This document shows, piece after piece, positions 45,949 through 55,170 of a stretch of 64,000 bases of DNA (position 1 is the stretch's first letter; each line of letters opens with the position of its first letter). This stretch comes from Thermogutta sp039793925 (GTDB lineage Bacteria; Planctomycetota; Planctomycetia; Pirellulales; Thermoguttaceae), in NCBI RefSeq assembly GCF_039793925.1, contig NZ_JBAMME010000269.1, positions 1-64,000 on the forward strand, in the 5' to 3' direction. The position numbers and the translations under genes are program-made. The notes under the pieces are model-generated. The model ran no database searches and had not been told where the DNA came from. It worked only from the letters and a program-made list of their open reading frames with translations.

Positions 45949-47301
45949 CTAACGCCTCCTGGTTGGATTCTGCGTTCCACTCGCCCGGCTTTTTCCCCGC
46001 TGACGGTCGAGGAGTTCCTGCATCGCTTCCGCTTTGCGGCGAAGCTCCTCCTGTTGCTGTAACTCATTTTCCGACATCACCGCTCGGTCAGTCTCCGCGG
46101 CATCGTGGAGCCCCGGAATCGGCAGGGCCTCTTCCTCGGGCGGCGAGCCGTTCTCAGATTCCTTCGACGGCACTTCTGTTCGTGACAACGGACCGATTCC
46201 CGCATCCTCTTCGACGCCGAGTTCCGCTGGCTCCTTGCTCGCTTGCTCCGAACGGTTTAACTTGTCGAGCGCGAGCATAAACACGAAGTCTTCTTTTGTG
46301 CCGAGCGCCTGACCGGGCAACGTCATCACGACATGGTCAGTTGATTCGGGAGGGACCGCGAAGGCATAAACGTCCATCGCAACCTCGCCGGGTCCGAGAC
46401 GCACAGGGGATCGCTGCTGACCTTCTATTTCGTACCCTTGTCTCCAGTAAGGATGCAGTGAGTCGTTATTGCCGAGCCAGGTAAGCGTGGCCGTGGGCGA
46501 ACTGCTATGCGCCGGGGAATACGTGACAAACCGATCGTCCGTCTGGTTAGCTATCCGGATCCGAACGAGAAGATAAGGTGACCGTGTTCGTAGGGATCTG
46601 TCCCCCACGTGGAGGCGGAGCGGTGCGACCTCCAGGCTCTGTACACGGACTTCGACGCCTTCGTGCGCATCCCGGAGCTTGTCTGGACTTCCCCCAAATA
46701 CCCTGGCGGTCTGAGCAAGCCCCTCGAGTCGACTTTTTGCGACCGCGGCCCCGCGCTCCCCAGAGGCTGCTGAACGACCACCATCCACATCGAGGGGGCC
46801 TAAAAGCTCCCCAAGGTCCGCAGAAGCAGCGCTGGCCAGCTTCGACGCTGGATCCTCCATCGTGGAAGGTTGGGAACTGAGCTTGTTTCTCGAGTCATTT
46901 CTCAAAATGCCCTGAAATGGTTGCGTAAGAACAACGATAAGCAGAATAAAAAGAAGCCCAATGCTCCCAATGAGGAGATAGGTAAGCTTTTTCGCCCGTT
47001 CTCGCGCACGCTGTCGCTGTTTACGAAGGAATTCCGGATCGGCGGCCAGTGGACTTCGCGGGCGATTGCCTGTTGTTGAAACGGAAGCGGGGACTGGAGG
47101 TCCCGCTGGTGGCACCGACGCAACCTGCGTTCCCGACCAATCACGCAGCGGCGACCATGGTCCGTTCGGAGAAGGTCCAATGAAATCAGCTCCGCTCAGT
47201 CCGCCGCTCTGCAACCACTGAATCACCTGTCCTGCCGGAATCGGACCGACGACCTGCTGGCTGGCGGTTCGGTAGATGTACCACAAGGACCCCTGAGCCA
47301 C
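45949..47301 (-). CDS. GYF_2-domain membrane protein
   Basis: 450 residues. An N-terminal GYF_2 domain (residues 7-55: WYIYRTASQQVVGPIPAGQV, IQWLQSGGLSGADFIGPSPN) is a peptide-binding module. One helix (LTYLLIGSIGLLFILLIVVLT, about residues 104-126) is followed by a beta-rich outer part and a Glu/Gln-rich C-terminal tail that is probably disordered or coiled. The start is GTG at 47301 with GGAG six bases upstream. The role is unknown; the domain order (cytoplasmic GYF, helix, exported beta domain) recurs in planctomycetes. Confidence 0.75.
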   Translation of the reverse strand: MAQGSLWYIYRTASQQVVGPIPAGQVIQWLQSGGLSGADFIGPSPNGPWSPLRDWSGTQVASVPPAGPPVPASVSTTGNRPRSPLAADPEFLRKQRQRARERAKKLTYLLIGSIGLLFILLIVVLTQPFQGILRNDSRNKLSSQPSTMEDPASKLASAASADLGELLGPLDVDGGRSAASGERGAAVAKSRLEGLAQTARVFGGSPDKLRDAHEGVEVRVQSLEVAPLRLHVGDRSLRTRSPYLLVRIRIANQTDDRFVTYSPAHSSSPTATLTWLGNNDSLHPYWRQGYEIEGQQRSPVRLGPGEVAMDVYAFAVPPESTDHVVMTLPGQALGTKEDFVFMLALDKLNRSEQASKEPAELGVEEDAGIGPLSRTEVPSKESENGSPPEEEALPIPGLHDAAETDRAVMSENELQQQEELRRKAEAMQELLDRQRGKSRASGTQNPTRRR

Positions 47302-47871
47302 GGGACGCTCCGCCGTTTAGTCTGTAAAACGCAAAAAATCGATCGCTTTTGTTTCCTCCCGACGCTCAGCCGGTTGTAAAGAACAAGCCAATTTTGCGCG
47401 TCACAAACTTCTTGCTTTCCGCCCTCGCCCTCATGTTCCACGTCGCTTTAATTGGCCACCTAACAGTCTAACGTGAACAGGGGGAGGTTGCCAGGCCGTG
47501 TGGCCTTCGTTGTGGACTCGGCCCATAACGAGCCGTCGAAATGGGGCGGAATGATGTGGAAAACCAGCGGCCAACCGAAAAATGCAATGTCGCATGACCG
47601 ACTTCGCTGAAATAGCGGTAGAAAATGATTCGAGAAAGGTGCGACACCAGAGAAGAAAAGAAGTATCAACTCGCGTCACGCAACGTCAGCCGGCCAACAC
47701 ACCCGGACGATAAAGCTCACGGAATGAGGCCTCCTCGCCCGAAGGGGGGCCAACCCGTCCGGCAGATCATGGGGCTGACTCGGCTCAGGAGCTCCCTCAT
47801 ATACTGGGAATCCACCAGCCCCAAATCCAAAAATCCACCCCTGCACCCCTCGAATGGGGAATTCATGTGAG
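47302..47871. other. Intergenic region between the GYF gene and tRNA-Ser
   Basis: About 570 bases with no supported gene or repeat. Confidence 0.35.
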
Positions 47872-47954
47872 CGGAGGGCACGGGACTCGAACCCGCAACC
47901 CCTTTCGGGGCACCTGATTTCGAGTCAGGCTGCTCACCAATTCGCATACCCTCC
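47872..47954 (-). tRNA. tRNA-Ser (anticodon CGA)
   Basis: An 83-base class II tRNA. The acceptor stem is GGAGGGT paired with GCCCTCC (one U-G pair), with discriminator G at 47872. Anticodon arm CCTGA-CTCGAAA-TCAGG gives anticodon CGA, reading the serine codon UCG. The long variable arm (about 17 bases, with CCCC/GGGG) marks serine, and the T arm contains GGTTCGAGTCC. CCA is not encoded; the next bases are CTC. Confidence 0.93.
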
Positions 47955-48038
47955 GACTTCCCACTCCACTCTGGGAGCGGATTCTCACTCGCATGAGAAT
48001 GTGAGCCCCGCAAAGGGCTGAATGAACCAAAAGAAAAG

Positions 48039-48109
48039 CTGGGGTACTAGGATTCGAACCTAGACTAACTGATCCAGAGTCAGTCGTGCTACCGTTACAC
48101 CATACCCCA
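48039..48109 (-). tRNA. tRNA-Gln (anticodon CTG)
   Basis: A 71-base tRNA, 84 bases from tRNA-Ser on the same strand and transcribed first. The acceptor stem TGGGGTA pairs fully with TACCCCA, with discriminator G at 48039. Anticodon arm ACTGA-CTCTGGA-TCAGT gives anticodon CTG, reading the glutamine codon CAG. The T arm has AGGTTCGAATCCT. The 3' CCA is not encoded (TTT follows). Confidence 0.95.
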
Positions 48110-48372
48110 GTGCGAAAAGAATAATTGCAATCCCATAGGTAAGAGTACAGTCCTCCCTTTTTTTCGTCAAGATGTGGGCACATGTTGAAGCGGCGGCTCG
48201 GGCTCAGCGGATGGTGCAAAAAACAATCGCTGTTCCGATAGCCAGCCGAACTCCGTTGGGTCAACCAGAAATCGCTCACCGATGTCCCCGACTTAACCCC
48301 CACATCGCGACAGAGCGTCCCAACTCATCTGTCAAGAATCCAGCCTATCACCCAACCGCATACGGGGGCACC

Positions 48373-50379
48373 CTATTTATCCGGTAGAAGCGGCTTTCCG
48401 GGTGGCACCAGTTTTCGCATCTCTCTCCCGATTCGCCGCTCCGCAAGCTGGAGTTGGCCGCGCGGATTGACGATCAGTTTTCCAGTAAGTATTGCATACT
48501 GAATGCCGTAAACAAGCCCGACGATGATGGAAACAAAGAATGCGATTCTCCCCAACGGACCAATTCCCCAAAGCCAGTCCAAGGCGAAGATGGCCGCGGC
48601 GGCTCCAACTGCGGTTAAAACAACGGCGGCCTTGCCACGCTGGGCCCGATGAAGCTTTGCCCTGGCGTACCGATCGATCGCCGCCTGTGAGGCCAAATTC
48701 GCCAGCTCCCTCATTGCAGCGAAATTGACCTGTTTCTCCGGAGCCACCGGCCTCTTTCTCGACCCACGCGACCGACTCAAACTGTTCGCTGGGGCAGGTC
48801 GACGCGTTTTCGTCGGCAATTTCTCGGGACTGGTCGCCGCTTGCGAGAGCAGTTCTGTCCCTTCCACGTCAGCACTTCCGGTCTCGCCTCTTCCCGAAGC
48901 CACACGAAGTCGCGAGAGAAGCTCGCGCATATACTCCCGAACAGCTTGGTCGTGGTCAAACGAATCGGATTGGCTTCCCAAACTGCATGAGCTTTCATCG
49001 CTGGAAGCAGGCGCGCCCTGTGGTTCTTTGTTGACCAACAGCCTAGCCTGGTCGGATATAGAGCCGTCCTGATGCACTTGACCGCTTGCTGAAATATCCA
49101 TCCCATTCTCGCCGGAGTCAGGGCCTCCCGCCGTTTGTTCATCCACGAGATCTTGATCTTGTGATGGACAGACGGCATGCAATTTTACACTGAGGGACGC
49201 CGTGTCTCCTTCGCAACCTGGGGGTTCGGCCTGCCCAATCGAGTTTGCTGGGAATGATTCAGGCGCCCCGTCGCCGGCGCCTGCTGAGGATCTTGGCAAA
49301 TCCTTCCCATGAACCGTCAAGGCTAAATCCGTCGGGCACCGCAGTTCCTCCACAATCGCGGCGTCGGACCCCGCTTCTCCGTCGATCTGAGGCTCCTTAA
49401 CTGTTCGGTGCTGAACCGCGTCGGTGGATTCGCTAGCTGAGCCCAGTCGCCCGGGCGCAGCTGCACCCGCTTCCTTCACGCCTCTACCCCCAATAGACTG
49501 GCTCTGACGCGCGAGGGATTGCAACTCCATCCGCCCCTCCGCCAGTTCGTTGGACTTTTCCGCTAAACGAACCAGGCGATCTTCCAGGAGGTTTAAAGAT
49601 GAAAGGCTTTGGGCAAACCGGTCGGCCAGCGACTCCAGTCGATCCAACGCGGTCGTGATGGCTGTCAATTTGACAGCTTCCTCAGCACGAGAATCTTCGA
49701 GCTCGACCAACGTTAAGTCACTCGGTTCGGGTAGGCAGGAGTACCACTCTGCATACCCGCACGGATTCCAAACCGTTTCGGTGGTAACCTCGGCGAATCC
49801 AGTCCCGTTTTGCGAAACGTAACTCGCTGACATCGGCCGATCAGCAGACTCGGCGACCTCATGCGTCCCAATCCGGCTGGCCTCACCGCCCGGGTTATGG
49901 ACTGTCGGTGCTGCGGAAGCGCGAGATTCGTGTTGGCAACCTGTGTCAAGATGAAAGTCGTGCGATTCTCGATCGGCCTCTTCTGAAATTCGGTGCCCCG
50001 GAAAGGAGTCAGGGGACTCTCCACCATTCGGATTTCGGTCGAAATTGAAACGCAATGTCACCGGGCCAATTCCGAGCATGTCGCCGGAAATGAGCACGCC
50101 GCTCCCCACCGCTTTACCATTGTGCAGCAGATAGCCGCTTAGGGCTCGGAAAACAGTCTTTTGCCGGCCGCGAATAATCAGACAGTGGTAGGGCGCCACC
50201 CCTCGCGCGACGAGGCGCAGCGTACACTGTGGGGACGAACCGACAAGAATTCGGGAGGTTTGCAATTCCACCCGCCTCCCGTGATGGGTGGAGCCATGGA
50301 TTGTGAAAACAGTCCTCGCGCAATCCTCGCCGTCTCGGATGCCCTTCACTTTTGACGTGGCAATCTCTGCGGTGACCAT
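48373..50379 (-). CDS. FHA-like domain membrane protein
   Basis: 668 residues. The N-terminal FHA-like fold (about residues 25-115) has RILVGSSPQCTLRLVARGVAPYHCLIIR, with the G-S-S and H residues expected in phosphothreonine binding. The middle is a long, low-complexity, charged region with a short predicted coiled coil (LESLADRFAQSLSSLNLLEDRL). Two helices lie near the C-terminus (AAVVLTAVGAAAAIFALDWL, IAFFVSIIVGLVYGIQYAIL). GAGGT 6 bases before the ATG. It may link phosphorylation signals to the membrane; no kinase lies beside it. Confidence 0.7.
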   Translation of the reverse strand: MVTAEIATSKVKGIRDGEDCARTVFTIHGSTHHGRRVELQTSRILVGSSPQCTLRLVARGVAPYHCLIIRGRQKTVFRALSGYLLHNGKAVGSGVLISGDMLGIGPVTLRFNFDRNPNGGESPDSFPGHRISEEADRESHDFHLDTGCQHESRASAAPTVHNPGGEASRIGTHEVAESADRPMSASYVSQNGTGFAEVTTETVWNPCGYAEWYSCLPEPSDLTLVELEDSRAEEAVKLTAITTALDRLESLADRFAQSLSSLNLLEDRLVRLAEKSNELAEGRMELQSLARQSQSIGGRGVKEAGAAAPGRLGSASESTDAVQHRTVKEPQIDGEAGSDAAIVEELRCPTDLALTVHGKDLPRSSAGAGDGAPESFPANSIGQAEPPGCEGDTASLSVKLHAVCPSQDQDLVDEQTAGGPDSGENGMDISASGQVHQDGSISDQARLLVNKEPQGAPASSDESSCSLGSQSDSFDHDQAVREYMRELLSRLRVASGRGETGSADVEGTELLSQAATSPEKLPTKTRRPAPANSLSRSRGSRKRPVAPEKQVNFAAMRELANLASQAAIDRYARAKLHRAQRGKAAVVLTAVGAAAAIFALDWLWGIGPLGRIAFFVSIIVGLVYGIQYAILTGKLIVNPRGQLQLAERRIGREMRKLVPPGKPLLPDK

Positions 50380-51186
50380 TTTAGACCTCGTGAAGCGTTT
50401 TGCTTCACCTCATGGAGGGGTAAATAATGACACTATTTAGGTATTCACTTTGATTCCGTACAGGGTATTATTGCATGGCTCGAGACGAAACGGCTTGCCC
50501 TCCCATGGGTTTGATTTCGCGTTGGCGGTATAATTTGAGAACTTTTCCAGGCGCGTTTTTCCGGCGAACCAAACAGTGTTCAGTTGCGTCCAAGATGACC
50601 GATTCGGTTCGGCCGGTCGCACAGTGGGTTCTAGTGTGATCTAGAGTACCGAAAGCGGGCTGTCAAATCGTTCGCCGGCGGGGTGGCTAGAAGTAGGGAA
50701 ATATCTTGGATATATTTTTTGGTTTTGTCGATTATCCGATAGCGCTTGGCAGACGAGCAGCAGTCAACGAATAAAAGAAAGCCAGCACCGCGGCATTGGC
50801 AAATTGGCATGCTATTTGCTTGGCCAAGGATTGGTCGCAGTTTAGGGCGCAACGTGGGCCAATGACCCGGGCCACGCTGGGTGGGAGGCAAACGAATAAC
50901 CGGCTGCCTGTGGAGCGGTCGCTCCCAAGTTTTATGAATTGTGAACGGATGGCCCCCTGCCTCGTACTATACTTGGTAAGCCTGGCCGCGTCATCGCGTT
51001 CTGGCGAAGAACCTTTGGCACACCCAGGGTACGCAAGAGGTCAAAAAACGGCGATGACGGGCAACGAAAGCAATTCGGCCGGAAACAGTATGAGGAGGCT
51101 AGCCGAAAGGGTCGCACAACCGCACTGTGGGAAGCCACGTTAAGCACGCGGCACGGACGTCGCTGGCAGACAACTAGGGAGGACGA
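50380..51186. other. Divergent intergenic region before the DksA-type gene
   Basis: About 810 bases. A frame at 50931-51143 starts MNCERMAPCLVLYLVSLAAS and could be a small secreted peptide, but it has no ribosome site, so I do not call it. Nothing else is recognisable. Confidence 0.35.
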
Positions 51187-51690
51187 ATGGAAACATACTT
51201 ATCACAACAAAACGAGGAAGCACGAGGTACAAAAGCTATGAACAGGCGACAGGCAATTCTCAACATGCGACAAATTCTGCTCAAGAGGCGGGATGCTTTG
51301 CGTCGGGCTCTCGCCGGCGACCTCAGTTTGCTCCGGGAGCTCCGCACTGAGGCGGGTGGGGATATTGCCGACTTTGCTCTCGATTCGGTGCAAGACGAGA
51401 TTTCGTCACAGCTAGCGGAAATCGAAAGCCGCGAACTTGCCCGAATCGAAAAGGCCCTCCAGCGGATGGACGAAGGCCTCTACGGCATTTGCGAGTATTG
51501 CGGATGCTCCATCCCCATGGCGAGGCTCAAGGTTCTGCCTTATGCAACCTTGTGCGTGAAATGCCAGCGTGAGGCGGAGCTTGAGGGCGAAGCCCAGGAG
51601 CGCCGCGAGGTGGACTGGAGCAGGATCCTCGATTCCAACGGCACAGACAACGATATCACGATCAACGATATCGAACTGGACGTACCGTGA
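51187..51690 (+). CDS. DksA/TraR-family zinc-finger protein
   Basis: 167 residues. A coiled-coil part (residues about 20-95, with DSVQDEISSQLAEIESRELARIEKALQRM) is followed by the DksA-type zinc finger (CEYC, 17 residues, CVKC). DksA-type proteins bind the secondary channel of RNA polymerase; an acidic pair at the coiled-coil tip could be Asp residues of GGDIADFALD. The ATG at 51187 is preceded at about 5 bases by AGGGAGG, and another ATG lies at 51238. A strong terminator follows at 51830. Confidence 0.88.
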   Translation: METYLSQQNEEARGTKAMNRRQAILNMRQILLKRRDALRRALAGDLSLLRELRTEAGGDIADFALDSVQDEISSQLAEIESRELARIEKALQRMDEGLYGICEYCGCSIPMARLKVLPYATLCVKCQREAELEGEAQERREVDWSRILDSNGTDNDITINDIELDVP

Positions 51691-52047
51691 TGTCGGGATC
51701 CCTACCATGCGGTCCGTTCAGGCAAAACCTTGCCGAGGCTCTGCAGTTCCACCCGCCAGCTTGTGGTCCGCGCAAGCATGGAAATCTGCGCCCCAGAAGG
51801 TGACGCAATAACCCTCGTCTTGTGGCCTGAAAAGAAGCGCCAAGGTTTGGCGCTTCTTTTTTTTCGCCGGACGGGCGTGACTGCGGCGCCAACCGCTCCG
51901 TACGATACCATCTAACTTGCCCATGCATCGCCATCGATATTGTTGGTGGAGATTCGCTTCAGGAAACTGCCTTTGTTGGAAGGGAAACCCTCCCCGACGG
52001 CTGATATGACGAGCACCAAGGCTGAATTTGACAAGGAGCAGCCACGC
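51691..52047. other. Intergenic region with terminator
   Basis: About 360 bases between the DksA-type gene and the mannonate dehydratase gene. It contains the terminator listed at 51830-51864; no promoter could be placed. Confidence 0.4.
51830..51864 (+). terminator. Strong intrinsic terminator after the DksA-type gene
   Basis: AAAAGAAGCGCCAA and TTGGCGCTTCTTTT form a perfect 14-bp stem around a GGT loop, and the T-run continues to 51864. Because the stem starts with four As, it could work in both directions. Confidence 0.85.
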
Positions 52048-53106
52048 ATGAAACTCGGATTCGGGTTGTACCGCCACCAACTTACTACGGAAAACTTTCG
52101 TTTCGCCCGCCAATGCGGTGCGGAGTGGCTAGTGGTGCACCTCGTGGACTATTTTCGTGGACGCGGTTCTATTGATAATCAGCCGGTAGGCGACGATGCT
52201 TGGGGATGGGCGGGCGATCCCCACGATCCCATCTGGTCAGAAGAGTCGCACGCTCAGTAGCAAGAACAGACTGAAAAAGAAGGGCTGAAGATCTGGGCCA
52301 TCGAGAATTTCGACCCCAGCATGTGGTACGACATCTTGCTGGATGGTCCCCGTAAAGAGGAGCAAATGCAGCTTCTGCAGGAGGTAATTCGACGGCTGGG
52401 GCGGGTGGGAATCGCGGTGATGGGATACAATTTTTCCATCGCTGGAGTGGCGGGGCGCAAAATGGGTCCATTTGCCCGGGGGCAGGCCGAAACCGTGTTC
52501 GTCGATGGTCCTGACGAACGCCCCCTTCCCGACGGGATGGTCTGGAATATGTGGTACCGGGAACGCGGGCCCGGTCACATCGCGTTTTTTTCTCATGACG
52601 AGCTATGGCGGCGACTGAAATGGTTTCTCGATCGCCTTATTCCGGTAGCCGAACAGGCCGGAGTTCGACTCGCTGCCCATCCCGACGACCCACCGTTTCC
52701 TGTACTTCGTCAGACACCACGACTGATTTACGAGCCCTGGATGTTTCAGAAGCTGATAGACCTTCACCCAAGTCCCGCCAACGCTCTCGAATTTTGCGTG
52801 GGCACCACTGCGGAAATGCAGGGAGAGGGCGATTTGTATGACATTCTCGATGCATGCAGCCGCCAGGGGCGTATCGCTTATGTTCACCTCCGAAATGTCA
52901 AAGGCAAGATTCCCAAGTATCAGGAAACGTTCCTGGACGAGGGGGACGTTGACGTTCGTAAAGTTCTGCAGATTCTCCGGCGTAACAATTTTGATGGTGT
53001 GATAATCCCTGATCATACTCCTCTTCTTTCCTGCGCAGCACCATGGCATGGAGGCATGGCGTATGCGATGGGATACATTCGCGCGATGCTGCAATCCCTA
53101 GAATGA
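52048..53106 (+). pseudogene. uxuA: Mannonate dehydratase (UxuA) gene with an in-frame TAG
   Basis: Mannonate dehydratase converts D-mannonate to 2-keto-3-deoxygluconate. AAGGAG 8 bases before the ATG marks the start: MKLGFGLYRHQLTTENFRFA. The C-terminal two-thirds keep family motifs, including AAHPDDPPFPVL and DGVIIPDHTP. Codon 71 (52258-52260) is TAG in the sequence CAG TAG CAA; frame and family resemblance resume directly after it (GLKIWAIENFDPS). A single C-to-T change from CAG would explain this. Either a pseudogene, an error or suppressed; the last is unsupported. Confidence 0.8.
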
Positions 53107-53246
53107 TTGCCGCGACAGCAGGACATAACCCGATCACAGCCTTGATCGCTCATTCGTGCACCGAGGATAAGCTGACCACCATGGAGGTCTCTGCTCGCTG
53201 ATATTCATCGCTTGGTACGCTCTATGCGGCGTAAAACAATTGCTAA

Positions 53247-54722
53247 TCAAAGAAGATAAGAACGCCTAAGTTCACAAAGGGCTTCCACGACCGGTTTGAA
53301 ACGACGGGTCAGATCCAGCAATCCCGAATGGGGAAACTCGTGCGGTTGGAAGTCCGCCCAGTTCGCCCACAGAAACCCTCGCACAAACGGTTTCGCAAGA
53401 GCCATCAGAAAATAATTCCTCGTCCATTGAGCTTGCTCGTCCGGCGTCCACTCACAGTGAACAGGACGAGTTTTGCCGGTGGCCAGCGGATCAAAAAGCG
53501 CTTGACTAGGAGCGGAGAATCGCACATAGATGGGCAATCCCATTTGGCCCCAATACTCGAGCTGGCGATGCCATTCTAGCGCATCCCGCAGGAGAGTGCC
53601 ACCAGGAACATAGCCCAGATCGACTTCGAGGACCAGTGCGTCCAGCCCTACTCTCGCACGAATCAGGGCGTCCACCACGAACGGCGCTGGATACTGACAC
53701 TCCCGCATCCTCAGATCCTCAAGCCATGGCTGCCGAATGCTCAGAGCGATCACGGCTCCGGGATCCAGTTCTCGCGCCAGTTGAACGGCCCCGGCCACAA
53801 AAGTCGCCAATTTGTCTTCAGGCATGGGAAAAGGCGTTGCCACGTTCAGTGGCCCGGCCACCTCCCAAAAATCCACCCGCCCGCGATAACGCCGCACTGT
53901 GGCTTCGATGAACGAGAAAGCACTTCGCTGAATGACAGACCAAGGTTGTTCGAAGTCGATCCACGTTGGCACGCCCTGGGGACGGAGATCAAGAAGCGGC
54001 CCCAGCCCACGATACAGTCCCGTCTCTCGACACCACAACAACCACCGATCCGGCCAATCAAATGAGTATTGCTCCCGATCTGGTGCCCCGGCCCGCCATG
54101 GGAAAGCCGCAACCGTCGCATTCGAAAACTCTGCGAGCTGCTGCGTTGCCAGTGAGTCGGGAAGAACTTCGGTCAGTGTCACCCCAAGCCAAAACGGTAT
54201 TCTGCCCCGAGATAAAATCTTTCGAACAGAAATGGCTTGCGCGACGTAGCGTTGACAGAGTGCCGAGGAAGCCTCCAGAGCCAATTGGAGGCCCTCCCAA
54301 GCAAGCCTCGGAGCAGCGTGTTCCCTGGATTTTTTGATGATTGCCTGAGCCAGCAACGTTGTGGCCTGATCGACCTGCTCCACCACAGGACCAGGTACAT
54401 CAAGCCCCAGAAGTTGCCAATCCTCCATCTGATTGCGGAGATGGCCAACCCGTCCTCGAGTGAGCTCCACCAACAGGTCATAGGGAGAGTATCTTTCCGC
54501 CAGAGTCGCAGTGGCCAGCGTCAGCCACCCGGTCTGCCGAACCTTTATGGGAATTGTGAGGGAGCCCGACTGTTCCCCATCACGCCATATCCTTAGGATG
54601 TTGCCGTCAAGTTCCCCCCGGGTCGGCCAGGGCACACGGTCTAACCCTGCGAAATACGCACACTGCACGACCTCCCCTGATAAACCAAGCACGTCATCGA
54701 CATGAAATTCTAGCATTCCCAT
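53247..54722 (-). CDS. GH10-like protein with altered catalytic site
   Basis: 491 residues. An N-terminal beta domain (about 1-90) is followed by a TIM-barrel-like part resembling GH10 endo-1,4-beta-xylanases (PFWLGVTLTEV, RGRVDFWEVAGPLN, LDALVLEVDLGY). The usual acid/base motif WDVVNEA reads WEVAGPLN here, so its glutamate appears lost. The nucleophile-type Glu366 (VLEVD) is kept. No signal peptide is visible, which suits neither a secreted xylanase nor simple export. It may be a non-catalytic or differently acting relative. Confidence 0.6.
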   Translation of the reverse strand: MGMLEFHVDDVLGLSGEVVQCAYFAGLDRVPWPTRGELDGNILRIWRDGEQSGSLTIPIKVRQTGWLTLATATLAERYSPYDLLVELTRGRVGHLRNQMEDWQLLGLDVPGPVVEQVDQATTLLAQAIIKKSREHAAPRLAWEGLQLALEASSALCQRYVAQAISVRKILSRGRIPFWLGVTLTEVLPDSLATQQLAEFSNATVAAFPWRAGAPDREQYSFDWPDRWLLWCRETGLYRGLGPLLDLRPQGVPTWIDFEQPWSVIQRSAFSFIEATVRRYRGRVDFWEVAGPLNVATPFPMPEDKLATFVAGAVQLARELDPGAVIALSIRQPWLEDLRMRECQYPAPFVVDALIRARVGLDALVLEVDLGYVPGGTLLRDALEWHRQLEYWGQMGLPIYVRFSAPSQALFDPLATGKTRPVHCEWTPDEQAQWTRNYFLMALAKPFVRGFLWANWADFQPHEFPHSGLLDLTRRFKPVVEALCELRRSYLL

Positions 54723-55170
54723 AGAGCGTGTGAGGATTGACTCTGTACGGTGCGTCCTGGCCCGCTCACACCATTATCATATTCTTTAGTGTACCACTTC
54801 CTGCTCTCCGGAATCGTTAACTTTTTGTTCGCTCGACCTGCAAAACGTTCGTTTTTACACCTAATTCCCGGAACCCCACAATGCTTCCTCGCTTACAATC
54901 GCGTCAGCGAAATATAAGTCGCCCAAGGTAGAAAACCGCCCTGGCCGCCCGGCAAACCGAGGGCAGTTCGGGAAACGACCAGCAGGCTCTCATTCCTGTT
55001 CGTACTCTGGCACAAACCACCCCGATCGTGTGTTCGTGGAGATAGCCCCTTGAGTGGCCCTCAGTACCACCCCGGTTGCCCCTCGGCACTCCTGATTCCA
55101 CAATTCATACTGACGCCTTTCTCGGCTAAACCGTCACGCGTGTTGATCTGAAAAAGCATTACTGTTTGCC
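54723..55170. other. Divergent intergenic region
   Basis: About 450 bases, no supported element. The GTG start of the next gene has no strong ribosome site. Confidence 0.35.

Noticed and set aside
50931..51143. Possible small secreted peptide (MNCERMAPCLVLYLVSLAAS)
   Set aside because: Signal-like start, but no ribosome site and the rest resembles random sequence; kept only as a remark.
52258..52260. TAG in uxuA as pyrrolysine
   Set aside because: Pyrrolysine is restricted mainly to methylamine methyltransferases; neither the machinery nor the family fits.
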